The notes beneath the pieces are model-generated. The model ran no database searches. It was given only the letters and a program-made list of their open reading frames with translations, and was not told the origin of the DNA. A stretch of DNA of 64,000 bases, from assembly GCA_947165255.1 (NCBI GenBank), contig CAMUZR010000001.1, positions 224,850 to 288,849 on the forward strand, read 5' to 3'. This DNA comes from an uncultured Bacteroidales bacterium. GTDB taxonomy: Bacteria; Bacteroidota; Bacteroidia; Bacteroidales; P3. Shown in pieces: positions 26,515 through 35,600 of this stretch; positions within the stretch are counted from its first letter, which is position 1; every line of letters starts with the position of its first letter. Position numbers and translations under genes: made by a program.

Positions 26515-27498
26515 ATGAATACAAAAGTCAAATATCTGGGACTAGAGTTGAAGAGCCCTATCATTGCCGCCAGCAGTGGCATGACAGCCACTCTCGAGAA
26601 CCTGGTCAAACTGGAACGGGCTGGTGCCGGCGCGGTCATTTTGAAGTCAATTTTCGAGGAGCAGATTATCTATGACATCAAGCGCAATACGCATGTCTTT
26701 GCCCCCGTTGGAAACTATGGCGCAAGCTACGAATACATCGCCCAGCATGTGGCCGATAACTCTGTTTCTAAGCATTTTGAACTGATTCGCATGGCCAAGG
26801 AGAATCTCACTATCCCAGTTATTGGCAGCATCAACTGCTTCTCGCATGAGAACTGGATTACCTATGCCAAGCAGTTCCAGGATGCCGGCTGCGACGCCCT
26901 CGAGTTCAATATGGCCATCATGCCTTTTGATGCGGGCCTTTCGTCCGACGACGTGGAACGCACTTTCTCCGACATCATTCAGTCGGTGCGCAAGACGGTG
27001 TCTATCCCCATCAGCATCAAGGTGAGCACCTATTTCACCGATTTGGCCAAGTTTATGCAGCAACTCTCGTGGTCTGGCATTCAGGGAATTACCATGTTTA
27101 ACAAGGCCCTCCAGCTCGACATCAACACCGAGACCGAGTCTATCTGCAATGCCGACTCGCTTACGGCCCCTAACGAACTCTACAACACCATCCGCTGGAC
27201 GGCCATCCTCAGCAACAAGATCCGCTGCGACCTCAGCGCCTCTACGGGCGTGAGCGATGCCAACGACGTGGTGAAACTGCTCCTGGCCGGTGCCGACACG
27301 GTGCAGGTGGCTTCCTGCCTCTACCGCCATGGTTTGGGCTATATGGCCGACCTCAACAAGGGCCTCCAGGATTGGATGAAGCAGAAGGGCTATGACGACA
27401 TCGGCAAGTTCCGCGGCAAGCTGGCCCTCAAGGCTGGCGACAAGGCCTCGATGCTCATGCGCACCCAGTTTATGAACTATTTCGCCGAGATCAAATAA
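26515..27498 (+). CDS. dihydroorotate dehydrogenase-like FMN protein
   Basis: A 327-residue TIM-barrel protein of the DHODH family. It has the N-terminal LKSPIIAASSGMTATLENL, VIGSINCFSHENWITYA, ISIKVSTYF with the FMN-contacting Lys, and LSASTGVSDANDVVKLLLAGADTVQVASCLYRHG as the phosphate-binding end of the barrel. Two cysteines (SINCF, ASCLY) are present, but the usual catalytic base position is not certain, so I leave the substrate open. Members of this subgroup are common in Bacteroidota and lie outside pyrD operons. Confidence 0.8.
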   Translation: MNTKVKYLGLELKSPIIAASSGMTATLENLVKLERAGAGAVILKSIFEEQIIYDIKRNTHVFAPVGNYGASYEYIAQHVADNSVSKHFELIRMAKENLTIPVIGSINCFSHENWITYAKQFQDAGCDALEFNMAIMPFDAGLSSDDVERTFSDIIQSVRKTVSIPISIKVSTYFTDLAKFMQQLSWSGIQGITMFNKALQLDINTETESICNADSLTAPNELYNTIRWTAILSNKIRCDLSASTGVSDANDVVKLLLAGADTVQVASCLYRHGLGYMADLNKGLQDWMKQKGYDDIGKFRGKLALKAGDKASMLMRTQFMNYFAEIK

Positions 27499-27547
27499 CC
27501 TCTCGGCCCCAAAGTATATTTTTTATTAACACAAAGCACTCTCTCTT

Positions 27548-28018
27548 ATGGACAATGCACAAGACAGACCCGTGAGTTTCTTCCGTTTCGAAGACCTCCG
27601 CATTTACGCCAAATCTACCGATTACTGCGCTTGGCTGGCCGCTAACCTCGGCGAGCCCTCCAACGAAAAACAACGCAGTCTCATCAGCTCGTTCTGCCAT
27701 TCTTCTTATGACATCGCGCTCAATATTGCCGAGGGCTCCTCGCGCAACAAAAGCCAGTTCGAGCATTGCCTTAAGATCTCTAAGACTGCCATCCGCGAGT
27801 GTATTGTTTATACTGCCATCGCCTTTCAATTAGGCCTCTTCGACGAAGAGTCCTGCAATCAGTCGCGTGAGTATCTGATGGAGCTCACCCGTATGATTGG
27901 CGCGTTGATTATCTCGCTCCAGCGGGGCGGCCGCCGTCGTGAAGAGTTGGACTCCGATACCGAGCCCGTCAGCGACACCACCGTTGACGACCTTGACTCG
28001 ATTGACACTAACTTCTAA
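27548..28018 (+). CDS. four helix bundle protein (S23/IVP family)
   Basis: A 156-residue protein of the four-helix-bundle family first seen in 23S rRNA intervening sequences. It has FFRFEDLRIYAKSTDYC, SSYDIALNIAEGSSRNKSQFEHCLKISKTAIRECI, and an acidic C-terminal tail. The family is typically near 120 residues; the extra length here is the Asp/Glu/Thr-rich tail (about 135-156). It lies 49 nt after the DHODH-like gene on the same strand. Its role is unknown. Confidence 0.85.
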   Translation: MDNAQDRPVSFFRFEDLRIYAKSTDYCAWLAANLGEPSNEKQRSLISSFCHSSYDIALNIAEGSSRNKSQFEHCLKISKTAIRECIVYTAIAFQLGLFDEESCNQSREYLMELTRMIGALIISLQRGGRRREELDSDTEPVSDTTVDDLDSIDTNF

Positions 28019-28037
28019 GCACACAAGAGATTAGTTC

Positions 28038-28064
28038 TCAGGTCAGGCCCACCCCCTGACCTGA
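28038..28064 (+). terminator. 10-bp stem-loop after the four-helix-bundle gene
   Basis: TCAGGTCAGG (28038-28047) pairs with CCTGACCTGA (28055-28064) around CCCACCC. It is followed by ATTTCTATTG, and lies about 20 nt after the stop codon. Confidence 0.7.
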
Positions 28065-28081
28065 ATTTCTATTGTATATCA

Positions 28082-28906
28082 ATGTACCCGAAAATACAAA
28101 ACCTACGTTTTACCGATACTGGCAATTTCTTCCTCATAGCCGGCCCCTGCGTGATTGAGGACCGCGAGAGCCCTCTTGCCATTGCCGAAACCTTGGTGGA
28201 ACTCACAGACCGGCTGCAGATCCCGTTTGCCTTCAAGGCCAGTTACCGCAAGGCCAACCGCTCGCGCCTCGACTCCTTCACCGGCATCGGCGACCGCGAA
28301 GGGCTGGAAGTGCTGCAGGCGGTGCGGGACCGTTTTGGCATCCCCGTGGTCACCGACATCCATAGCGAGGAGGACGCAGCCATGGCAGCGCCCTACGTCG
28401 ACGTGCTGCAAATACCTGCCTTCCTCTGCCGCCAGACCACGCTGCTGCAGGCTGCTGCCGAAACCGGTTGCTGTGTCAACATTAAGAAAGGCCAGTTCCT
28501 CTCGCCCGAGGCCATGGAATACGCAGTGGAGAAAGTGAGCCACTTCGGCAACCCCAATGTCATGCTCACCGAGCGCGGCACCACTTTCGGCTATCAGGAC
28601 CTCGTGGTGGATTTCCGCGGCGTACCGATTATGCAGAGAAACCACGTGCCCGTCGTAGTCGACATCACCCACTCGCTCCAGCGCCCCAACCAGGCCTCCG
28701 GGGTCACCGGCGGCAACCCCGATATGATTGCGACCATTGGGCGCGCGGCCGTGGCGGTGGGCTGCGACGGCATCTTCATGGAAACCCACCCCAACCCTGC
28801 CGTGGCCAAGTCGGACGGGGCCAACATGTTGCGCCTCGACCTGGCCGAACCGCTCCTCCGGCGGTTGCTCAAAATCCACCGGGCTGCTAACCTCTCTGAG
28901 TACTGA
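28082..28906 (+). CDS. kdsA: 3-deoxy-8-phosphooctulonate synthase
   Basis: A 274-residue class I aldolase-like KDO8P synthase that condenses phosphoenolpyruvate and arabinose 5-phosphate for lipopolysaccharide inner core. Motifs are AGPCVIEDRES, FKASYRKANRSR, GIPVVTDIHSEED, QIPAFLCRQTTLL, INIKKGQFLSPE-type (here NIKKGQFL), TERGTTFGYQDLVVD and FMETHPNPAVAKSDG. The N in the CVNIKKGQ segment suggests the metal-independent form. Other lipid A/KDO genes are not adjacent. Confidence 0.96.
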   Translation: MYPKIQNLRFTDTGNFFLIAGPCVIEDRESPLAIAETLVELTDRLQIPFAFKASYRKANRSRLDSFTGIGDREGLEVLQAVRDRFGIPVVTDIHSEEDAAMAAPYVDVLQIPAFLCRQTTLLQAAAETGCCVNIKKGQFLSPEAMEYAVEKVSHFGNPNVMLTERGTTFGYQDLVVDFRGVPIMQRNHVPVVVDITHSLQRPNQASGVTGGNPDMIATIGRAAVAVGCDGIFMETHPNPAVAKSDGANMLRLDLAEPLLRRLLKIHRAANLSEY

Positions 28907-28916
28907 GTTTCGAACC

Positions 28917-28939
28917 CTGGGCGGCGGCCGCCCACCCAG
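28917..28939 (+). terminator. G+C-rich hairpin after kdsA
   Basis: GGGCGG-CGG-CCGCCC (28919-28933), or the longer outer pairing CTGGG (28917-28921) with CCCAG (28935-28939). It lies just after the kdsA stop codon. No T-tract. Confidence 0.4.
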
Positions 28940-28990
28940 AACCCCGATCCCTTCATCCAGAAGCACATATCTTTTCAGAAACAGAAACAC

Positions 28991-29854
28991 ATGCTACTTA
29001 ACTTAGAAAAACCTATCGTATTCTTCGACCTCGAAACCACAGGCGTCAATGTAGGTCACGACCATATCGTTGAAATCTGCCTTCACAAAGTCCTTCCCGG
29101 AGGCGCCGCCGAAACCCGAGTCTACCGCGTCCGCCCTGTCGACGCCCAGGGCCAGACCGTCCACATCCCCGAGTTTACCACCGCCATACATGGCATAACC
29201 GATGCCGACGTGGCCGACAAGCCCTCCTTCCCCGAGCTGGCCCAGGAGATTGCCGCCTTTATTGGCGATGCCGACCTGGCGGGTTACAACTCCAATAAAT
29301 TCGACGTGCCCCTGCTGGTGGAGGAATTCCTTCGGGCCGGGGTTCCCTTCGACCTCAAATGCCGCCGCCTGATTGACGTGCAGAACATCTTCCACAAGAT
29401 GGAGCAGCGCACCCTGAAGGCCGCCTACCGTTTCTACTGCCACAAGGAATTGGAAAACGCCCACAGTGCCGATGCCGACACCCTGGCCACCTACGAAGTG
29501 CTCATGGCCCAGCTGGACCGCTACCAAGATGCCGAGTACACCGCCCCCGACGGCACCGTCAGCAAGCCCGTGGTGAACGACATCGAGCAGCTTAGCCGTT
29601 TCAGCCGTGCCAGCCAGTGGGCCGACCTCGTCGGACATATCGCCTTCGATGCCCAAGGGCGCGAAGTCTTCAACTTCGGCAAGCACAAAGGCCAACCCCT
29701 CGAACAGGTCTTCACGCACGAACCCGCCTATTACGACTGGATGATGAAGGCCGACTTTCCCCTCTCCACGAAAGCCCTCATCACCGAGGTCTGGACCCGC
29801 ATGAGAAACAAAAAACTCAACGACCTCAAGCTGCACTTTGGAGCTGGGAATTGA
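28991..29854 (+). CDS. DnaQ-like 3'-5' exonuclease with C-terminal DUF3820-like segment
   Basis: A 287-residue protein. Residues about 8-180 are a DEDDh exonuclease: VFFDLETTGVN (Exo I Asp/Glu), LAGYNSNKFDVPLL (Exo II Asp), and NAHSADADTLATYEV (Exo III His and Asp). The C-terminal part has VFNFGKHKGQPLEQVF and YYDWMMKADFP, a small module seen behind DnaQ-like domains. It is a likely proofreading or repair nuclease rather than the polymerase III epsilon subunit. Confidence 0.9.
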   Translation: MLLNLEKPIVFFDLETTGVNVGHDHIVEICLHKVLPGGAAETRVYRVRPVDAQGQTVHIPEFTTAIHGITDADVADKPSFPELAQEIAAFIGDADLAGYNSNKFDVPLLVEEFLRAGVPFDLKCRRLIDVQNIFHKMEQRTLKAAYRFYCHKELENAHSADADTLATYEVLMAQLDRYQDAEYTAPDGTVSKPVVNDIEQLSRFSRASQWADLVGHIAFDAQGREVFNFGKHKGQPLEQVFTHEPAYYDWMMKADFPLSTKALITEVWTRMRNKKLNDLKLHFGAGN

Positions 29855-29875
29855 GGCGGGAGCCGTCATTGTACA

Positions 29876-29925
29876 CTGAGTGGGCGGCAGCCACTCAGAA
29901 TACAGAATTGCAATGGCTGCCGCCC
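29876..29925 (+). terminator. two mutually exclusive hairpins after the exonuclease gene
   Basis: Hairpin A: CTGAGTGG (29876-29883) with CCACTCAG (29891-29898), 7-nt loop. Hairpin B: GGGCGGCAGCCA (29882-29893) with TGGCTGCCGCCC (29914-29925), perfect 12 bp, 20-nt loop. The arms overlap, so only one can form. It lies about 20 nt after the stop codon. Confidence 0.5.
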
Positions 29926-30105
29926 CACGCAGATTTCAGAGCTCAGTATTCAAAAGTTCTCTCTATATTGTGAGAATTGTCTGTTTTTGCGGGGAAGTTT
30001 TAAGTATGGAGAGAATTTTGGTTACGGCTTGGTAGGGCAGTATGAATCCCTACAAGTTGTCATCATATCTGGCATTTTTAGCACCTGAAGACTGTGGTTC
30101 TATAT

Positions 30106-30322
30106 TGTACATATGATTATCCGCAATTGGCACATAGGCAAGGTCGTTTCATTCTCCGTGGCACATTGTGCCACTATCGAAAGTCCACAGGACTTTCTTC
30201 ACTCCGAGACGCACCCGAGGTGTTGACTATCAGTCACCGCACTGCGCTCCGCTTGTACGGTGTTATTAAAATTAAGCCTCTTCGAGGCTTCTTTACGGCA
30301 AATGCGGATAATCATTTGTACA
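30106..30322. repeat. 217-bp element with terminal inverted repeats and internal hairpins
   Basis: The ends 30106-30125 and 30303-30322 are inverted copies, 19 of 20 bases matching (TGTACATATGATTATCCGCA at the left). Inside are three tight hairpins: GTGGCAC-ATT-GTGCCAC (30158-30174), GAAAGTCC-ACA-GGACTTTC (30179-30197) and AAGCCTC-TTC-GAGGCTT (30274-30290). No good reading frame. It could be a MITE-like element or a structured RNA. The surrounding gap 29926-30716 also has an isolated TATATTTG at 30408-30415 with no credible gene after it. Confidence 0.6.
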
Positions 30323-30716
30323 TTGTACACTATACACTGTAATCTACCTATCCCTAGACTCTTGACAAGTTTTTGGGGGAAAGACTTTCCGTATCAAATA
30401 AAAATAGTATATTTGCAAATGCAGAACGAAGAGAACTGTGTCTGCAAATGATTGAGAAAGCGCATTTTCGCTCTATTTCTGCTTGGTGAAACTGGACATT
30501 TCGCAAATATAGTAAGGGAATATAGGGAGGATGAATGCCTACAATGGACTGTATTGTTTTTTAAATACATCCACTTGTGGAGCAATTCACCCAAACCTTT
30601 TTTTTACTATAGGGAGTCCAGCCCCACCAAGAAAATAGGGTCATAATGGATTGCTCCACTTTCTTGTATTGTGATTAACGTGTTGCCGAGCCGCAACACA
30701 GACAAAAACACACAAT

Positions 30717-31232
30717 ATGAGAAAACATATACTTTCTTTTGTCTTTCTGCTAGTTACAGGACTTGCAAGTGCCTATGCTTATGACTTCTCTGCCGTAGCA
30801 CCTTCTGGGCAGACACTGTATTACGATATCTTATCATCAACTACAGTGAGTGTGACATGTCCGAATAGTGGTCATCTTATGAACGGTTGGAGTGGTTTTT
30901 CCAAACCTTCAGGAGCCTTGACCATTCCTTCATCTGTCACATATGGAGGTACCACGTATGCCGTTACCGAAATAGGAGAAGCTGCATTTAGAGAATGTAG
31001 CAGCCTCACGTCTGTCACTATTCCAACTTCTGTTGTAACTATTGGTTCCGGATCATTTATAGACTGCACCGGTCTTACTTCTATTACTATTCCTAACTCC
31101 GTCACCCATATTTATAGTGCTGCTTTCCAAAATTGTATTGGTCTCACTTCTGTTACTATTCCTACCTCCATCACCAATGTTTATAGTGCTGCTTTCACTT
31201 ATTGTTTTGATCTTTGTAGCAGGTTTCAATAA
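30717..31232 (+). pseudogene. BspA-like leucine-rich-repeat protein, truncated at 3' end
   Basis: 171 codons. It starts with a signal peptide (LSFVFLLVTGLASAYA), then WSGFSKPSG, then at least three tandem LRR_5 repeats of about 23 residues (pattern C-x-x-L-T-S-V-T-I-P-x-S-V). The last repeat breaks after YCFDL at about 31214, and five unrelated residues lead to a stop. The expected repeats and C-terminal cap are missing, and the composition changes to AT-rich at this point. The 3' part has been lost at the left border of the defence island. Confidence 0.8.
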
Positions 31233-31556
31233 TTGATTTGTAACAACATCAGAGAAAGAAAACACCTTATCCTTAATTGCATATGTAAATAGATGATCTG
31301 TTTCATCACTCAAGATGTCATAATCAACCATCTCATAGTTTTTGCCAATGATATTATCTATCTGAGATTGAGTTGACTCAAATAGGTGTTGGCGTATTTC
31401 TTCGGAGCTATCGACTTGATAGACTTTGAAAAGATACTTGTCTCGTGTTCTACTATTTCTCGTTAAGCCTTCCTTAATGGCTCGTGTATCAAAGAACAGT
31501 TTAATATCCTCAGCCTTTGTTACGTTGATTTTCTCTAATAATTCAAGAAGTGTCAT
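31053..31556 (-). pseudogene. kwaB: KwaB-like (DUF4868) protein, C-terminally truncated and fused to antisense LRR sequence
   Basis: 167 codons. Residues 1 to about 115 resemble the N-terminal part of KwaB of the Kiwa defence system (FFDTRAIKEG, KYLFKVYQVDSSEEIRQHL, YEMVDYDILSDETDHLF). KwaB is normally about 300 residues. From about residue 116 the frame runs antisense through the BspA-like gene, producing an artificial repeat (ESSTIN(I/M)GDGxRNSNRS twice). The ATG overlaps the kwaA stop by 4 nt. The family call depends on this overlap and context more than on sequence, so it is moderate. Loss of two thirds of KwaB should inactivate Kiwa here. Confidence 0.6.
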
Positions 31557-32164
31557 CTGTTATATCCGTAAAATAGTTGATAACCTATATTATAAAGTTT
31601 TACCGTGTCATTCTCTAGGATGTCTTTATTTGGACTTATAAGCATCGCCTTGCGCTGTACATTTCCATCCATATACTTTATACTATAAATGGAATATTTG
31701 AAACTAATCATAGGGTTTACCAAAAGGAGCTCCGAATTTACATAAAGTTTATAAATTATGACGAAAATTATAAACATCGTACAAAAATCCATTAGATTTG
31801 AATAATCTTTATATAGTAGCGGTATGACATACGTTGCCATATATCCCAATGCTTCATCGTTCATACTGCTAACTTCAATTACTTTTGAGTTGTTTCCATT
31901 AGGTGCATTGGTTTTAATCAATTCAAATACAAAATACGTACCGAAAGAACCTATTATAATAAGTGTCATGCATAACGAAGCAATTCCAAAATGTGTGATA
32001 AAAGACATAAATCCAACCACTGAAAAACCAGCCCAATTCAAATAATCAATATTCGACAAAAATTGGCGTAATGCAATTATGCCAAACAACGGTATATATG
32101 ATGATAAGAAAAGCATCAATGGTGCTAATCCTATCAAGCTATTAACTTTTAACCCTTTTGCCAT
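31553..32164 (-). CDS. kwaA: KwaA-like multi-pass membrane protein (Kiwa defence)
   Basis: A 203-residue protein with four predicted membrane segments: LIGLAPLMLFLSSYIPLFGI, a segment near 38-58, ASLCMTLIIIGSFGTYFVF, and DFCTMFIIFVIIYKLYV. The sequences ALGYMATYVIPLLYKD and NPMISFKYSIYSIKY agree with what I recall of KwaA. KwaA and KwaB together form a membrane-associated anti-phage complex. The overlap with the next gene is ATGA. It starts 17 nt after the second small gene. Alternative: an unrelated small membrane protein. Confidence 0.65.
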   Translation of the reverse strand: MAKGLKVNSLIGLAPLMLFLSSYIPLFGIIALRQFLSNIDYLNWAGFSVVGFMSFITHFGIASLCMTLIIIGSFGTYFVFELIKTNAPNGNNSKVIEVSSMNDEALGYMATYVIPLLYKDYSNLMDFCTMFIIFVIIYKLYVNSELLLVNPMISFKYSIYSIKYMDGNVQRKAMLISPNKDILENDTVKLYNIGYQLFYGYNR

Positions 32165-32181
32165 AATACTTTTAATTGATT

Positions 32182-32454
32182 TTACTTTTTATGAAAGGAC
32201 TCGGGCAAGTATTTCATCCAGTCCATCATGTTACTGATATTTCTCATTCTCTCATCTATTGTTGGTAGATTTATTCTGCCATTAGGCAGGTGCTTAAGCA
32301 TATCAAGAGATGAACCTAACGCCCATAATCGGTTAGCAATATATGATTCGTTGTCAATATTGCGATTAATATCATCTATTGTTAGAAAGACATTATGTTC
32401 CATCTCCGCCCGACATTGAGGTGGAGGCATTCCATATTTACTTTTCTTTCTCAT
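32182..32454 (-). CDS. small protein, paralogue of the preceding gene
   Basis: A 90-residue protein from the ATG at 32454 (the longer frame begins with TTG). The C-terminal half has LKHLPNGRINLPTIDERMRNI followed by SNMMDWMKYLP. The same pattern, LPNGR-x2-L-x-T-x2-E-x2-R, occurs in the 84-residue protein just upstream, whose last 17 nt overlap this gene. There is no motif of known function. It is in the Avs-type operon between the STAND gene and kwaA. Confidence 0.7.
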   Translation of the reverse strand: MRKKSKYGMPPPQCRAEMEHNVFLTIDDINRNIDNESYIANRLWALGSSLDMLKHLPNGRINLPTIDERMRNISNMMDWMKYLPESFHKK

Positions 32455-32692
32455 AGTAGTCCTTAAATACGTTAGAAGCAAGTATGTGGAAGTTAGATCT
32501 TACCATCTCATTGACAGTAAAGAGGTCCAAGCGACCATTCGGTAGCATTCTTACTTTCATGAGTGACTCTGCTAGGTGTGGAGCACCAGCAGAGAAACTG
32601 ATTCTACGTCCTATTATACTTTCTTTCAAGATATTAGCCCCTCGTTCGAAGTAACGACGTTCTGGGTATGATGATCTTAAGTCTTTTGCCAT
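32438..32692 (-). CDS. small protein directly downstream of the STAND NTPase
   Basis: An 84-residue basic protein (DLRSSYPERRYFERGANIL at the N-terminus) with VRMLPNGRLDLFTVNEMVRSN in the second half, the motif shared with the next gene. The ATG is 2 nt from the STAND stop codon, so translation is probably coupled. Type I Avs systems include a small accessory protein besides the MBL and protease-STAND proteins, and this gene or its neighbour may be that part. That link is inference. Confidence 0.75.
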   Translation of the reverse strand: MAKDLRSSYPERRYFERGANILKESIIGRRISFSAGAPHLAESLMKVRMLPNGRLDLFTVNEMVRSNFHILASNVFKDYYEKEK

Positions 32693-32694
32693 CT

Positions 32695-35600
32695 TTAGAA
32701 TCTGTTTAATGTGTAATAAACACTCTTTGCTTTTGATGCAGCAACTTTACCATAAAGAATCTTGTCCATGACTCCTATCATAGTTCGATTATATCGGCTG
32801 TTATGTACGTCATTAAGGTAGAAACTCCTACGGACATAACGACAATCCTTACACAAACATGTTATGGTTCCATCTGCAAGCATTGTATCTACGGCTTCTG
32901 TATAAGGCTTGGCAAATTCCTTTCCTGTCACATGTAATTGATTGAGGTTGTCAATTACATGTTCGACAAACATCATTTGAATATGCTCAAACCATACATC
33001 ACCTCTATCCGCAACATTATCAGGAAAAAGAGACTTCATAGTATTACAAATAGCATCGTCACCCAACTTATCTTTTATAATCATTCCTATTTCGTATAGA
33101 TTATACACTACCGAGAAAGACTCTATTTCCGCTAATTGCCCTAATTTATTATCAACTTTAAATATTTCCAACAATTCTTTATAGTAAACTGAAGCAAGTT
33201 CGCAAAGAATGTGCGATGATCTGACATCTTCGCCTATTTCAGATGGTCTTATTATTGAGTCAATGAGAACATGTAATATCCTCTTGTCATAATTAGCCAA
33301 CCACTTTATCACATTCTCAGCTCTCCTTACGATGGTATAATTGGGGTGGACAAGGAACCAAACGAGGAATCTCATCAATAATTCCTCTCGATTCTCATCT
33401 GCATCGAAACCTTTTATCCAATCAAACTTATTGAAAGTAGATGAGCAGGGGACGACATTTATGTCAAAATGTTTAGTAACAACATTATACAAATCATTCA
33501 CGCTAGTATTAAGCATAGCGCCTAGGGGCTTAATAAATTGACTGAGCGAATACCAATAGCAGCTAATGGGTGAGACTATATCCTTTTTCCAATGAACAAG
33601 CAAAGATTTGGTATCTGTCAGACTAACAGTAACTTGTGGTGTATCCTCATGCATGGTCAATTCTGAAGGCCCAGTTTTTGAACGTCTATTCCATTCAATA
33701 TCATGCGATTTCAGTGCTGTCTCAAATGCTGATTTGATAGTCTCAGAGATATCCGACGCATCATAATCACTCAGGTACATCTTTTCGCCTTCTCTATTGT
33801 ACTCATTCGCATAATAATCCGCCATACGAGGTAACAGTTCGGACATTACGAACGCAGCATCCATTTCTCTCAATATTGATGTATGAAGTCTTACATAACC
33901 AGAATCATTATGCAACTTGTCATCATTATCCCAAAATAGTTCCGACAAGGCATATTTAATTAGGGGCGAAGCATCAACAACTTCTAGCAGATGAAGCATA
34001 GCACTGGCTTCTATCAAATGATTAGCACCTAAATCATAACCTTCACCCACCTTTGGCATGTCAACTTTCCAAACTTCGGCATTATTGACCACCGTTTGAT
34101 AGGTCGGTAGAGTTTCATATCGGTAATAGCCTATCGCATCTGACAGAGATGAGCACTTAGCCAGAATACCGACAAATGCATTTTTCTCCTGCTGAACATA
34201 TCTTTGAAACGTCATTTCACCTGATGCTTCCTCATATAATGCAGATGCATGAATGGCTTGTTCTGCAGTAAAATGAATATTCAGGTCTTTGAAGCATGAA
34301 AGCAGGTCAAGTTGTGCTTCTTTATACCATTCCGGTCCCATCGAACTCTTTAGTATTTCCCTATATACATTTTTGCAAGACTCCAAATCTCCGGCAACGG
34401 CAAAGTTTAATGCTAGTTTCATAAGATAGCTGCATCGCATACTCCTATTCTGCACTGCATATAAGATGAAGTCGAATACTTTTCCCGACAACCACAACGA
34501 AAACTCTTTCGACGAAGAATATGCAATCTTCTCAGCCATCCTTAATAAAGTTGCACAGTAACCTTCTACATACAGAGATAACTGGTTGACAGAACGATTC
34601 TCTATGTGCGATTTTAATGCTTTTATATTCTCAGGGAAGAAATCTCTAAAAATCTCAACTATTTTATCATAAATAAATGGAAAGAGTTCCTCTGGCAACA
34701 GATAGCTACGATCCCACTGCGTTCGACTCCAGAATGAAAAGTCAATATTAGATAGGATGTCTACAATCCTTTCATACTCTATTGTAAGATCAATGCTTTC
34801 AGCCGATTTGCGGAGAATGCGACCATTAAGGTAGGCAACTTCACGAATCAAGGACTCGCAATAGCCTTCCCAACCAGACGTTGAAGAAAGCAAAGAAAGA
34901 TAATTATCGGCATAATCAGCATAACCTATATACAAATTCTCTGTATAATACCTTAAGAGATTTTCTGTTTTTATATCTACGCCATTGGGATCCCTAAAGT
35001 CTAATGTCAAAATCGACTTTGGTAACGAATTAATTAAAGATATAATTACTGCTGAGTTACGCGAATCATAAATCATACTATCTATAACGAAAGGAAGTTC
35101 CTCCGGAGAAAAATCAAAACTGTGTGCACTTAAGATTTCATCCATCTGAACTACTAGGTCGTGATAAGAATCATTCTTACCTTGCTTGACAACTCCGCTA
35201 TCAAGCTCATTATATATAGACAGTATTTTCGATGCCATGATGATGGCTTCTTTGTTCATATCTACACCTAATTTTTCTAAAGACAGTTTGAGATTGACAA
35301 ACTTCCCCTTTCTGACTTTCGATGATAGATAATAGGGGGATAGAGTCTTTAGAATTTGCGCCATAGCCTTATAGTTTTCTTCGTCCTCTGCCGTCATCAT
35401 ATAGTTTTGCAGAGAGTTGAAAAATCTCTCCATATTTCTTCCACCGTAACCTGCACTATCCATAATAACAAAGAACATTCCTCGTTCAGTTATTGTTTTG
35501 GTCGATAAAGCCTTTGAATCTTTGTGCATATCAAGCCTGATTTTGGCATCGATTGCATCTGCTAACCTTATTGCTTGATCTTCATAACCCAGTTCGAAAA

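Noticed and set aside
30094..30342. 82-codon plus-strand frame
   Set aside because: It is the 217-bp hairpin element read through. Its sequence is set by inverted repeats, not by protein selection.
30394..30646. Short frames on both strands after the TATATTTG at 30408
   Set aside because: All are below 70 codons, with no ribosome-binding context or family sequence.
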